Source of the DNA: an uncultured Bacteroidota bacterium
Lineage (GTDB): Bacteria; Bacteroidota; Bacteroidia; Chitinophagales; Chitinophagaceae
Direction of reading: 5' to 3'
Assembly: GCA_903933765.1 (NCBI GenBank)
Contig: CAIZLI010000060.1
Location: 1 to 31,701 of the forward strand
DNA length: 31,701 nt
Position 1 is the stretch's first letter, and each line of letters opens with the position of its first letter. Below the pieces are notes generated by a model. It saw only the letters and a program-made list of their open reading frames with translations. It did no database searches and had not been told where the DNA came from. Below, piece after piece: positions 17,254-26,262 of the stretch. The position numbers were made by a program, and so were the translations under genes.

Positions 17254-18609
17254 ATGAAAAAAGTGCTTGATAATATTGACGAGGAAACTGGCAAAAAATA
17301 CTCTGCATATAATTCAATATATAGTGTAGACATTGAAAGCAGGATTAAAAATATTTTCTGGGGTTTATTTTTTGTACTGATCTTTATTTTGTTTGTGCCA
17401 TGGACTCAGAATATCAATACCTCAGGTATTGTAACAACACAGTTTCAAGAACAAAGACCTCAACAAATTAACAGTATTATACCTGGTAAGATCATTAAAT
17501 GGTGGGTGAAAGAGGGTGATTTTGTTCAAAAAGGCGATACCATTGTTGAATTAGCGGATACCAAAGATGATTATTTGGACCCTAGATTGATTGAAAGAAC
17601 CAACGATCAGTTGACTGCTAAAAAACAAAAGGTGGATTTCTATGATAATAAAATTACCAATATTAAAGGACAGCTAATTGCGATTGAAGAAGGCTTTAAA
17701 CTAAAGGAAGCTGCCATCAAAAATAAAATTCAACAATTAGAAAGAAAGATTTTAATTGATAGTGCCGAATTGTCTGCAGCAAACGTTGATCTTCAAGTAG
17801 GAACAAATCAATACAATCGTGCTGGAAAAATGTTGAACGATGGTATTATCTCTTTGGTGGATTATGAAAGAAGAACGCAAAGTTTCAATAAGGCAAAAGC
17901 AGCGTTTCAAGAAAAGCAACAAAAATTCTTGAATACAAAACAGGATGTTTTAATTGCAAGAATCGATTTGAATACCCTTAAGCAAGATGTGAATGATAAA
18001 CTATTTAAGTTAAAGGGTGATATCGCCAATTCCAATACAGAAAAGAGTACCGTCATTGCTGAAGTTGCAAAGAATGAAAATGAACTAAGCAATTACCGTA
18101 TTCGTGGAAGTCAAAAATGGTTACTTGCTCCACAAACTGGACAAATTATCAAAGCTAAGAAAGCGGGTATCAATGAAATTGTGAAGGAAGGAGAAATGAT
18201 TGTTGAGATTGTACCTAATTCATTTTTATACGCGGTGGAATTGTTTGTGAAACCAATGGACTTGGCGCTAATCAATAAAGGTCAAGATGTACGTTTACAA
18301 TTTGATGGGTATCCAGCCATAGTATTCTCGGGTTGGCCAAATTCTAGCTATGGCACATTTGCAGGAAAAATTAGTGCAATTGAAACCAATAGAAACGAAA
18401 ATGGTCAGTTTAGGGTATTGGTTATTCCAGATCAGAAAGAAAAAAATTGGCCATCCAATTTAAAAATTGGAACTGGCGCTCAAGGATTCGCATTACTTAA
18501 TGATGTGCCAATTTGGTATGAATTATGGCGACAATTGAATGGATTCCCGCCCGATTTTTATACGATTGAAGTAAAAGGAAAAGATATAAAAGCAAATGAA
18601 AAGAAATAA
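17254..18609 (+). CDS. HlyD-family periplasmic adaptor (membrane fusion protein)
   Basis: Links the inner-membrane ABC protein to the TolC-like outer-membrane channel. A cytoplasmic N-terminus of about 33 residues is followed by one membrane segment (IFWGLFFVLIFILFVPW, about residues 34-50). The first half of a biotinyl-lipoyl-like fold comes next (PGKIIKWWVKEGDFVQKGDT), then a long Lys/Gln/Glu-rich coiled-coil hairpin (about residues 100-280), the second lipoyl half (LLAPQTGQIIKAKKAGINEIVKEG) and a beta-barrel region with a VRLQFDGYPAIVFSGWP motif. At 451 residues the length is normal. It starts 6 bases after the ABC gene and overlaps the TolC gene by 14 bases, so the three are translationally linked. 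Confidence 0.9.
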   Translation: MKKVLDNIDEETGKKYSAYNSIYSVDIESRIKNIFWGLFFVLIFILFVPWTQNINTSGIVTTQFQEQRPQQINSIIPGKIIKWWVKEGDFVQKGDTIVELADTKDDYLDPRLIERTNDQLTAKKQKVDFYDNKITNIKGQLIAIEEGFKLKEAAIKNKIQQLERKILIDSAELSAANVDLQVGTNQYNRAGKMLNDGIISLVDYERRTQSFNKAKAAFQEKQQKFLNTKQDVLIARIDLNTLKQDVNDKLFKLKGDIANSNTEKSTVIAEVAKNENELSNYRIRGSQKWLLAPQTGQIIKAKKAGINEIVKEGEMIVEIVPNSFLYAVELFVKPMDLALINKGQDVRLQFDGYPAIVFSGWPNSSYGTFAGKISAIETNRNENGQFRVLVIPDQKEKNWPSNLKIGTGAQGFALLNDVPIWYELWRQLNGFPPDFYTIEVKGKDIKANEKK

Positions 18610-19996
18610 ACTGCTCTTATTTCAAGTTCTTTTATTGGTATCCAATGTATTGTTTAGCCAAAATACATTGAGCATTAGCAATACCTTTGAATTAATCAAT
18701 CAGTTCCATCCTATAGCCAAGCAGGCAGGGCTTAAAATTGATCTTTCCAAAGCAAGTCTTTTGAGTACAAGGGGCGCTTTTGATCCTGCTTTTTATATAG
18801 CCAATGATCAGAAAACTTTTGATGGTAAAAACTATTTTTTTTATTCAAACCCAGAATTAAAAATCCCCACCTGGTATGGTATTGAAATCAAGGGTGGATT
18901 GGAAAATAATTATGGAGATAAATTAAGTGGCGAAAATACATTTGGCAAAAGTAGTTATCTGGGTATTTCTATCCCCCTATTAAAAGACTTGATCATAGAT
19001 AAAAGAAGATCGGACTTGGCTCAAAGTAAAATTTTGGTGAGTTTAACCCAAGAGGAAAGACAATTGGTTGTGAATGATTTGTATTTAGATGGTGCGAGCT
19101 CATTTTGGTCTTGGACTTATGCTTTTCAAAAACAAAAATTGTTTACCGAAGTTTTAGACAAGACAAAGAATAGACTTGAATTTATAAAGCAGTCTTATCA
19201 AGCAGGAGACCGAGCTGCAATTGATACTGTGGAAGGGGTGGTACAATATCAAAATATACTCAACCTACAAACTCAAGCTTGGGCAGATCTAATTGAAGAA
19301 CAAAGCAAACTCAGTAATTTTTTATGGGATCAAAATGAATTGCCTTATGAGTTAACTGAAAGTATTCAACCAGATAGTAGTTGGATGCGGGTGGATATAG
19401 ACGATTTTACTGTCCCAGCCTTAATAAGCGTGATTGAAGAAGCGAATCAAATACATCCAAAACTAAAAATGTTGGCTTTCAAGTCGGATATATTACAAAT
19501 TGACAAACTATATAAGACTCAGAATTTATTGCCTACCCTTAGGGTCAATTATAATTTCTTGAATAAAGGATATGAGTTTTCAAATCCTTTGAATACAGCA
19601 TTGTACAATAATAATTATAAAGCTGGTTTGCAATTTGGATTGCCTTTATTTTTAAGACAAGCAAGAGGTGATTTAAAACAAGCTAAGATAAAAATTGACC
19701 AACAGAATTTAGAAATAGGTCAAACCAGACTAGAAATTGAAAATAAAATTAAAACCTATTATGCTGCTTTAAGTGCATTGAGGAATCAATATAAAATCAA
19801 TTTAAAAAGTGTTGATAATACAAAAAGGCTCTTAGATGTTGAATTAGAAAGATTCGAAATTGGCGAGAGTAGCCTCTTTTTAGTCAACAATAGAGAAATC
19901 AGGTATATAGAAGTTGTTCTTAAAGGCTATGAACTCAAAACTAAATTCTTTAAAACACTAATTGCATTGAATTGGGCGAAGGGAAGCATACTCTAA
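18596..19996 (+). CDS. TolC-family outer-membrane efflux/secretion channel
   Basis: The outer-membrane factor of the exporter. The signal peptide (MKRNKLLLFQVLLLVSNVLFSQ) is followed by the helical-hairpin duplication of TolC proteins: a first coiled region (ANDLYLDGASSFWSW-like helices, about residues 140-240) and a second (about residues 330-450, with QARGDLKQAKIKIDQQNLEI). At 466 residues it is typical. The ATG at 18596 lies inside the last codons of the adaptor gene (14-base overlap), which supports an operon of ABC, adaptor and channel. The transported molecule is not evident; no nearby gene carries an obvious RTX repeat or double-glycine leader. Confidence 0.87.
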   Translation: MKRNKLLLFQVLLLVSNVLFSQNTLSISNTFELINQFHPIAKQAGLKIDLSKASLLSTRGAFDPAFYIANDQKTFDGKNYFFYSNPELKIPTWYGIEIKGGLENNYGDKLSGENTFGKSSYLGISIPLLKDLIIDKRRSDLAQSKILVSLTQEERQLVVNDLYLDGASSFWSWTYAFQKQKLFTEVLDKTKNRLEFIKQSYQAGDRAAIDTVEGVVQYQNILNLQTQAWADLIEEQSKLSNFLWDQNELPYELTESIQPDSSWMRVDIDDFTVPALISVIEEANQIHPKLKMLAFKSDILQIDKLYKTQNLLPTLRVNYNFLNKGYEFSNPLNTALYNNNYKAGLQFGLPLFLRQARGDLKQAKIKIDQQNLEIGQTRLEIENKIKTYYAALSALRNQYKINLKSVDNTKRLLDVELERFEIGESSLFLVNNREIRYIEVVLKGYELKTKFFKTLIALNWAKGSIL

Positions 19997-20017
19997 ATAA
20001 AATTTCAGTTACAATAT

Positions 20018-20071
20018 AGTTATGGGATTTAGTTGAATAAATCATAATTTTAAACAACAAATCTCCCAACT
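20018..20071 (+). promoter_or_regulatory. Imperfect hairpin immediately before the 20072 gene
   Basis: AGTTATGGGATTTAGTTG (20018-20035) can pair with CAACAAATCTCCCAACT (20055-20071) in blocks of 4, 3, 4 and 4 base pairs separated by small bulges. The right arm ends at the base before the ATG. No T run follows, so it is not a normal terminator. It could be a leader structure affecting translation of the secreted protein, or chance. Confidence 0.3.
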
Positions 20072-20779
20072 ATGAAATATGTATTAAAGTGCCTATCTTT
20101 TTGTTGCCTCATTTGCATGAGTCATTTAAACCAAGCTCAAACTTTAAATAATTTTAGTTTGAAAGACATAGGTCAATCTGTCATTCTCACAATGGATGGC
20201 AATGGCAAAATGGTGAATCTTGGTATAGACATGGAAAATTACGGATCACCCTATTTTGACCCAGAATTTTTACCAGCAAATATTGTATTGGCAACCGGAC
20301 AACGCTATGAAAATGTACTTGTAAAAATAAATTTATTAAGCAATGAGGTGATTTATAAAACACCTGAGGGCAAAGAACTTGCTGTATTACCGGCCATCAA
20401 ACAAGTTGAATTGAACAAAAATGGCAACTTACTTTTTTTTGAATACGGATTCCCTGTTTATGAAAATCAAAATCATAAAACAATTTACCAAGTACTTACA
20501 AAAGGAAAAGTCAGTTTGCTTAAATATTTTTTTATTCAAGTCACTGAGGCAAAACCATACAGCAGTGCAACAATGTTAAGAACCATTGAGCAATTTCCTA
20601 GATTATTCTTGTATGATCAATCAATGAGTTTAAAAAAAGCACCAAAGTCCAATGAGGACCTATTAAGTCTGTATAAAGAAGATGCAACTAAGCTTAAAAG
20701 TATCCTGCAAAAAAATAATTTAAAAATCAAGAAAGAGGAAGACTTTATAAAATGTATTTCAAAATTGAATGAAAACTAG
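20072..20779 (+). CDS. Secreted protein of unknown function
   Basis: I do not recognise a named family. The 235-residue product has a signal peptide (MKYVLKCLSFCCLICMSHLNQAQ) and a mature part that looks beta-rich up to about residue 150 (GNGKMVNLGIDMENYGSPYF, VLVKINLLSNEVIYKTPEGKE). A charged helical tail follows (DLLSLYKEDATKLKSILQKNNLKIKKEEDFIKCISKLNEN); similar tails occur in many Bacteroidota secreted proteins of unknown role. It lies 75 bases after the TolC gene on the same strand. It may be read with the exporter operon, but it has no recognisable secretion signal beyond the Sec leader, so it is unlikely to be type I cargo. It converges with the DinB-like gene at a 7-base gap. Confidence 0.75.
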   Translation: MKYVLKCLSFCCLICMSHLNQAQTLNNFSLKDIGQSVILTMDGNGKMVNLGIDMENYGSPYFDPEFLPANIVLATGQRYENVLVKINLLSNEVIYKTPEGKELAVLPAIKQVELNKNGNLLFFEYGFPVYENQNHKTIYQVLTKGKVSLLKYFFIQVTEAKPYSSATMLRTIEQFPRLFLYDQSMSLKKAPKSNEDLLSLYKEDATKLKSILQKNNLKIKKEEDFIKCISKLNEN

Positions 20780-20786
20780 ATCAACC

Positions 20787-21260
20787 CTATTTTAAAATAT
20801 CTCTGATGATTTTTAAATGGTGTTCGGTATGTATGGCTAGGAATTTGATCGTTTGTTTTTTATTGAGTTGCCCAAAGAATGGATGCATAAAATATTGATT
20901 CTCCTCGCAATCTTTCAAATAAGTGATGGCCCCATAAGTATTAGCTAGGCTTTCTTGTAATGCCTCTAATGTAATTTCATTGGTAGGAATAACTACTTTT
21001 GGTGCTTTGGCTTTACCTCTTGGAATGGTCTTTGATAAAAAGACAAAAAAACGTTTAATATTAAACTTAGACTTATACAACTTAGGGTCTGACTGCGCTA
21101 CTGTTGCAGTAATTTGTTTAATCACCAATAAGCAATGTTCAATATGCCATCCAACAGCAACCTCCGAGATGGCTGTATTGGATTGATTGTAATTTGGAAT
21201 AAAAGTAGCCAGTTCTGGCACAATGGCATCTAGGTTTTTCATAGCAGATTTGATATTCAA
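20787..21260 (-). CDS. DinB-superfamily protein (DUF1569-like)
   Basis: A small cytoplasmic four-helix-bundle protein, 157 residues. The three-histidine metal site typical of the DinB/YfiT fold is suggested by His39 and His42 (VGWHIEHCL) and by His144/His147/His148 (AIHTEHHLKII), with the characteristic HPFFGQLNKKQTIKF segment before the last helix. DinB-like proteins include thiol-dependent transferases, but the activity here is unknown. An ATG at codon 7 (21242) is an alternative start. It follows the large TonB receptor gene by 36 bases on the same strand and may be co-transcribed. Confidence 0.82.
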   Translation of the reverse strand: MNIKSAMKNLDAIVPELATFIPNYNQSNTAISEVAVGWHIEHCLLVIKQITATVAQSDPKLYKSKFNIKRFFVFLSKTIPRGKAKAPKVVIPTNEITLEALQESLANTYGAITYLKDCEENQYFMHPFFGQLNKKQTIKFLAIHTEHHLKIIRDILK

Positions 21261-21296
21261 TTCATATTAAGATTGGCTGAAGTTAAAACAAACCAA

Positions 21297-23753
21297 CTAA
21301 AATTCAATAATGAATCCAATGGTTGGTATCAAGGTACCTTCGGCATTTTCTAATAAAAAAGGAATTGCATTGCTGCCATTTGTTTGAACAGGCTTCCCAT
21401 TGGTACTTAAGAAGCTTGAATTATCATCTGTTCTTTTAAAAGTATACTGAGGCGATCCTGTACTCTTGGATGCATAAAAGTTTTGTATGTCTATATAAAA
21501 ATCAAAAGTGGTTTTTTTATAGTTCCATTTTTTATCCAAACGGAGGTCTCCAGAATGAAAAGCTTTCAATCTTAAAGTATTCACTTGATCGTAATCAAAT
21601 ACACCAGATCCTAATGTTAAAAAATTCAATCTGCTTTGCTCTAAATTAAATGGCGTATAAGGTGCTGCACCTTGGTACCTAAATTTAACACCTAGCTCCC
21701 AGTTCTTTGGAAGCTTATAGCCTACAGTTGTGCTGATTAAATGTCTGTTATCCCAACTTGCAGGTTTTAATTTTTTATCGAGTCCCGAAAATTCACTCCA
21801 GTATAATGTATAACTCAACACCCCAAAGAATTTTTCTGTCAATTTTTGTTGCGCAAAAAATTCAAAGCCATAGGCCCTTCCTGTACCATCCTGTTGAATA
21901 GGCTCATTACCAATTGCGCCAAATTCAATCCCCTTGTTTGCAAGACTAATTTCGTCTAGTACGCTTACTGGATAATTTTTATACCCTTTATAAAATCCTT
22001 CAAAGGTGAATCTTGTTGTACTAGAAGGTAGGTATTCAAATCCTGCAACATAGTGGTTAGACTGAATGTACTTTCCAGGATTCGTCAATCCATTATTGGT
22101 ATAAGCTAATTGCGTGTAACTAGGCAATCTAAAATAAGTGCCATAACTCGCACTAAAATTCCAAGTATTGCTTAATGCATAACTTAAACTAATTCTAGGG
22201 CTTAATTGATCCAAAGGATTTTGACTACTAGATTCATAACTATTCGCATCAGCTCTTAGACCTGTGCTAACAGCCAAGCGGTCATCAAATAATCTTGTAC
22301 CCAATTGTACAAAACCACCATACCTTAAAAAGTTAACCCCCGTGTTGGTGTTGAACGTGATGGCTTCTTGTAATGTTTTGCCAGTACTGTCTTTTAAAGC
22401 AGGTCTAAAAACTTGAAAAAAGGCATTGTCAAACTGTACATACTGCGCCACTAGGCCATAACTCAAACTAATATTATTGCTATTTTTTGTGACATCAAAG
22501 CGTAATTTATTTTCGGTTTCGTTACTTCTAATTTGATAAGTACGTGATGCGTCCGAAGGTTTTTCGTTGTCCTCGTATCTGTCAGCTTGATTGTCTAAAG
22601 TGTTTCTGCTTATTGATAGATTCCAATAACCATCTTGAATTAATTTTTTCAAAGAAACACCAAGGGTATAGTTCCATTGATTTACCAAAGGATTATTATT
22701 GATTGCAAATAATTTTTCTGGGGTCGCTTCTTTTGGTGCTGCTAATCTAAATTCATCGATGGCTGCAAGTCCAAGCGTCGTCAGCGTCGTTTTATCGTTT
22801 ATTTTGGTAGTGGTCTTAAATTGATAATCCCAATAATTAGGACGTATTGGTAAATCCAATGCTTTAAAAAGTAATTCTAAATAACTTCTTCTCACAGATG
22901 CTAAGAAAGTTGTTTTCTTAGAAATAGGTCCATCTAAAGTGGCTGCCACTTCTGTTCCACTCATTCTAAAATTACCTTGCAATTTATTGGCATTGCCGTT
23001 TTTTTGACGAAACTGAAAAACACTACTCAATGCATTGTCATACCTCGCATCAAAAGCAGAAGTGCTCAATTTTACATCCTGAATAAAACTCACATTCAAT
23101 ATGCCTTGTGGACCACCGCCACTGCCTTGTGTACTAAAGTGATTGATAATAGGCACTTCAATCCCATCTAAGTAAAAAACGTTTTCACTTGGTGCACCGC
23201 CTCTAATAATAATGTCATTTCTAAAAGTACCACCTGCAGCACCGCCACCCACACCAGGTAAAGACTGGATCACTTTACTAATGTCAAAATTCCCGCCTGG
23301 ATTGGCTTTAATATCCTCTGCGGTCAATCTTTGAATACTCAAAGGACTTTCTAATGTGGTCGCTTTTGCAGTATTACGTCTACTTGTAACGGTTACTGCG
23401 TTCAATTGATTGACAGTAGGTTCAAGTTCAATAGTGAAAGTGTTTTCATTACCCGAAGTCACTATGACGTTGGTTAGTAATTTATCTTGTATGCCAAGAC
23501 CCGTAATTTTTATGGCATAAGTGCCTGGTAAAAGACTTGTAAACCTGAATGCACCATTGCTATCTGAAATCATTTTTTCACCACTTGGGGTTAATGATAC
23601 CAAAAGTCCTCCTACATTTTGTTGGGTTTTTCTATTCACCAAAACACCGCTCAGTTTACCAGTATTTTGGACTGTACCCTGCGCTACAGCTAAATCTGTA
23701 GTAAAAACAAGCAATAAACCTACAAAAACCACTTTAAACCATTGCATATACAT
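21297..23753 (-). CDS. TonB-dependent receptor with N-terminal carboxypeptidase-like domain
   Basis: An outer-membrane transporter of 818 residues. The signal peptide ends …TTDLAVAQ. A carboxypeptidase-regulatory-like domain follows (GKLSGVLVNRKTQQNVGGLL, GAFRFTSLLPGTYAIKITGLG), then a plug (VTVTSRRNTAKATTLESPLS, SLPGVGGGAAGGTFRNDIII, RGGAPSENVFYLDGIEVPI) and a beta-barrel ending …TIGFIIEF. No SusD partner is adjacent, so it is probably a stand-alone receptor of the CarbopepD_reg_2 type rather than a SusC. The ATG two codons later (23747) is equally possible. It starts 65 bases after the arginase stop on the same strand. The ligand cannot be inferred. Confidence 0.9.
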   Translation of the reverse strand: MYMQWFKVVFVGLLLVFTTDLAVAQGTVQNTGKLSGVLVNRKTQQNVGGLLVSLTPSGEKMISDSNGAFRFTSLLPGTYAIKITGLGIQDKLLTNVIVTSGNENTFTIELEPTVNQLNAVTVTSRRNTAKATTLESPLSIQRLTAEDIKANPGGNFDISKVIQSLPGVGGGAAGGTFRNDIIIRGGAPSENVFYLDGIEVPIINHFSTQGSGGGPQGILNVSFIQDVKLSTSAFDARYDNALSSVFQFRQKNGNANKLQGNFRMSGTEVAATLDGPISKKTTFLASVRRSYLELLFKALDLPIRPNYWDYQFKTTTKINDKTTLTTLGLAAIDEFRLAAPKEATPEKLFAINNNPLVNQWNYTLGVSLKKLIQDGYWNLSISRNTLDNQADRYEDNEKPSDASRTYQIRSNETENKLRFDVTKNSNNISLSYGLVAQYVQFDNAFFQVFRPALKDSTGKTLQEAITFNTNTGVNFLRYGGFVQLGTRLFDDRLAVSTGLRADANSYESSSQNPLDQLSPRISLSYALSNTWNFSASYGTYFRLPSYTQLAYTNNGLTNPGKYIQSNHYVAGFEYLPSSTTRFTFEGFYKGYKNYPVSVLDEISLANKGIEFGAIGNEPIQQDGTGRAYGFEFFAQQKLTEKFFGVLSYTLYWSEFSGLDKKLKPASWDNRHLISTTVGYKLPKNWELGVKFRYQGAAPYTPFNLEQSRLNFLTLGSGVFDYDQVNTLRLKAFHSGDLRLDKKWNYKKTTFDFYIDIQNFYASKSTGSPQYTFKRTDDNSSFLSTNGKPVQTNGSNAIPFLLENAEGTLIPTIGFIIEF

Positions 23754-23818
23754 CTATTTTGAATTCAAGTATAAAACAATGGAAACGAAGGTTTTGTTTA
23801 ATATTTAGTGAAAATTTG

Positions 23819-24760
23819 TTAGATCTTTTTAGCAACATGGTCTAAAACCATAAAGGCAGTCTCGGCCATCAGATTCCCCTTATTATCGAGTAAAGGATTG
23901 ACTTCAGTGAATTCAATACAAACCAATTTCTTGGATAAAAACAATTGATCAAAAATTGCAATAATTTCTTCGGCAAAAAAGCCAATGGGAACTGGGGTAC
24001 CTGTACCAGTAGAAACGTGATCACAGTCCATAGAATCTACGTCAAAAGAAATATAAATATGATCGCAATCCTGTAATTGTTCTATGGCCTCTTTCACACA
24101 AAGTTCTAGTCCACGAAATCTTAATTCTTCTACCTTATAACAGGAGACTTCCTCTTTTTCAATAATATGCGCTTCGGCGGATTCAAAATCTCTTAACCCA
24201 AAATAAATTAAGTCTTGAGCTAATAATTTTTTATCTGGTGTACCCACATTTTTTAAATTATTCCAATGCAACAATGTGGCAGCACTCGGATCATTTACCC
24301 TACATGCAAGATTATCTTCTTGCAATGCAGCAGCTAGAGGCATACCATGAATATTTCCGGAGGGAGATGTAAAAGGAGAATGCAAGTCGGCATGCGCGTC
24401 AATCCAAATGACACCTAATCTTTTGTTGGGTGAAGCGGCCTTGATGCCACTGATTGTGCCCAATGCAGAGGAATGATCGCCAGATAAAACAATAGGGAAA
24501 AATCCAGTATTGATGGTGCTGCTAACAACGTCTGAAACCCTTTGGCACTGCTCAACTACATGTTCAATCCTCTTAGCAAAATTATTGTTGTTTTTATTGT
24601 AGATGGTTTCGTTATGCGTTTGAACATCAACAAATAAATGGCGATGAAAGAAATCATTGTTTTGATTAATGGCAGCAATTTCAATCGCATCTATCCCTAA
24701 ATCTGAACCCCTTGTGCCTGCCCCAATATCAGATCTGTTTTTAATAATTTTTATCGTCAT
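23819..24760 (-). CDS. Arginase-family ureohydrolase
   Basis: Probably a cytoplasmic arginase converting L-arginine to ornithine and urea with a two-manganese centre. The metal ligands are visible as His96 (SGDHS), Asp121, His123 and Asp125 (WIDAHADLH), and Asp240 and Asp242 (SFDVDSMD). The substrate loop TGTGTPVPIGF and the C-terminal CIEFTEVNPLLD favour arginase over agmatinase, though formimidoylglutamase-type activity cannot be excluded. At 313 residues the length is normal. No other arginine or urea genes are visible nearby. A good promoter-like pair (TTTG, 17 bases, TAGCTTTG) lies upstream, so it is probably the first gene of its transcript. Confidence 0.88.
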   Translation of the reverse strand: MTIKIIKNRSDIGAGTRGSDLGIDAIEIAAINQNNDFFHRHLFVDVQTHNETIYNKNNNNFAKRIEHVVEQCQRVSDVVSSTINTGFFPIVLSGDHSSALGTISGIKAASPNKRLGVIWIDAHADLHSPFTSPSGNIHGMPLAAALQEDNLACRVNDPSAATLLHWNNLKNVGTPDKKLLAQDLIYFGLRDFESAEAHIIEKEEVSCYKVEELRFRGLELCVKEAIEQLQDCDHIYISFDVDSMDCDHVSTGTGTPVPIGFFAEEIIAIFDQLFLSKKLVCIEFTEVNPLLDNKGNLMAETAFMVLDHVAKKI

Positions 24761-24822
24761 AGAAGTTAATTAGAGTAATTCGAGTTCATTAGGATCAATC
24801 CATAAAAGTAAAATTCAATAAA

Positions 24823-24851
24823 CAAAGCTACACAAATTCAAGTAGTCCAAA
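24823..24851 (-). promoter_or_regulatory. Promoter of the arginase gene
   Basis: On the minus strand, TTTG (24851-24848) is followed after 17 bases by TAGCTTTG (24830-24823), both parts matching the Bacteroidota -33/-7 consensus. It predicts a leader of about 60 bases before the ATG at 24760. It lies in the 140-base spacer between two minus-strand genes. Confidence 0.6.
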
Positions 24852-24900
24852 AATAATTAGTAGTAAAATAATAATCTAAAAAATACAAAAAGCATGCTAT

Positions 24901-25356
24901 TTATCGAATAAAAATGGTACGCGAAATGCTATTTAATTTAATGTCATTTCCAATCGCAATTCTACCTAATCGAAAGGGATAATTGGTACCATCAGAAAAT
25001 TCAAAAATAAAATTAAACACGCCAATAAAGTCATCTACGGAACGCGATTTAAATGTAAAATTGATTAGACTACTCATGATAGCCGATTTCTCCATTTTTG
25101 TATCCATTAAATCCATTTGTACCGTCCTCACATCTCCTAATTCCATACTGCCTAAAAGGGTATGTGTGGCATATTTATCCTTTAGTTTAGTTGGTTTTAA
25201 GCTAATGTCAATGGAGGAAGCAAAAAGTAAAGGGTCTTGAATGTCATTGATATCCATTGTGATCCTGGTTAAAACGACTTGTTTTTTAGTTGAATCTAAC
25301 TGCGCAGATGCGAAAAAGGATATAAAAACAAAAAAAACGGTACTGTACAATTTCAT
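24901..25356 (-). CDS. Small secreted protein of unknown function
   Basis: Not recognised. The 151-residue product has a clear signal peptide (MKLYSTVFFVFISFFASAQ) and a mature domain of about 130 residues that alternates short hydrophobic strands (RTVQMDLMDTKM, NFIFEFSDGTNYPFRLGRIAI) and looks beta-rich. There are no cysteines in the mature part and no lipobox, so it is probably periplasmic or released. It is divergent from the secreted esterase gene across 72 bases. An independent promoter in front of arginase suggests it is not linked to that gene. Confidence 0.7.
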   Translation of the reverse strand: MKLYSTVFFVFISFFASAQLDSTKKQVVLTRITMDINDIQDPLLFASSIDISLKPTKLKDKYATHTLLGSMELGDVRTVQMDLMDTKMEKSAIMSSLINFTFKSRSVDDFIGVFNFIFEFSDGTNYPFRLGRIAIGNDIKLNSISRTIFIR

Positions 25357-25428
25357 AAATATGCTTTATACCTTAAAGTTAGCCGAAAAATGCTTCTAAC
25401 CTACAATAAGAAGCTTTAAATTAGTGGA

Positions 25429-26253
25429 ATGAAAAAAATGATGACAGTCCTTTGTATTTTATTTGGTTTGCATGCCATTGCAGGCAGTGTTGATACCATA
25501 GAGATGAAAAGTGTCCATTTAAAAAAAGCAATTAAATTCGTTGTAGTTCAGCCTAGTAATCAAATTCAACAAAACAAGAACCAAGAACGTTACCCTGTTG
25601 TATACTTACTGAATGGCTATGATGGAAATTATGCACAATGGAGTAAAACTGCACCACAATTAGCAAAAACTGCAGACGATTTAAAAATGATTTTTGTGTA
25701 TGCCGATGGGGGAAAAAGCAGTTGGTATTTTGATAGCCCATTAGATAGCATGAGTCAATACGAATCTTATATCACAAAAGAGCTAGTGCCTTATGTAGAT
25801 GCCAACTTTTCTACTAAAGCTAGTTCCAATTCAAGGGCCATCACTGGGCTCAGCATGGGTGGACACGGTGCCTTGTACCTTGCAATAAGGCATTCCGATA
25901 TTTTTGGTGCTGCAGGATCTACATCGGGTGGATTTGATTTTAGACCTTTCCCAAAAAGTTGGAATCTTCAAAATCTATTAGGGGCATATGAAACCAATAA
26001 AGAAAGATGGTATGATTATACAGTCATGCGCCAAGTTGAATTACTAACAAATAAGCAATTAGCAATTGTTTTTGATTGCGGGGTGGATGACATTTTCATA
26101 GCAGTGAATCGAGCATTACATGAAAAACTATTAACATTAAAAATTGATCATGATTATATTGAACGTTCAGGTGGACATAATCATGCATATTGGCGAAATA
26201 GTATCGATTTTCAGATGCTATTTTTTTACCAATTTTTTCAAAAAAATAAATAA
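25429..26253 (+). CDS. Secreted alpha/beta-hydrolase esterase (esterase D / FrmB-like fold)
   Basis: An exported hydrolase of the esterase-D family (274 residues), related to S-formylglutathione hydrolase, mycolyltransferase and feruloyl esterase folds. The signal peptide is MKKMMTVLCILFGLHAIAG. The nucleophile elbow GLSMGGHGA places the catalytic Ser at 142; Asp216 or Asp220 (DCGVDD) and His250 (SGGHNHAYW) complete a plausible triad. The early YPVVYLLNGYDGNYAQW segment supplies the oxyanion-hole region. Export and the absence of formaldehyde-detoxification genes argue against a true S-formylglutathione hydrolase role; an ester of carbohydrate or lipid is more likely (inference). It converges with the DCC gene at a 9-base gap. 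Confidence 0.87.
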   Translation: MKKMMTVLCILFGLHAIAGSVDTIEMKSVHLKKAIKFVVVQPSNQIQQNKNQERYPVVYLLNGYDGNYAQWSKTAPQLAKTADDLKMIFVYADGGKSSWYFDSPLDSMSQYESYITKELVPYVDANFSTKASSNSRAITGLSMGGHGALYLAIRHSDIFGAAGSTSGGFDFRPFPKSWNLQNLLGAYETNKERWYDYTVMRQVELLTNKQLAIVFDCGVDDIFIAVNRALHEKLLTLKIDHDYIERSGGHNHAYWRNSIDFQMLFFYQFFQKNK

Positions 26254-26262
26254 GCGCTTAGT

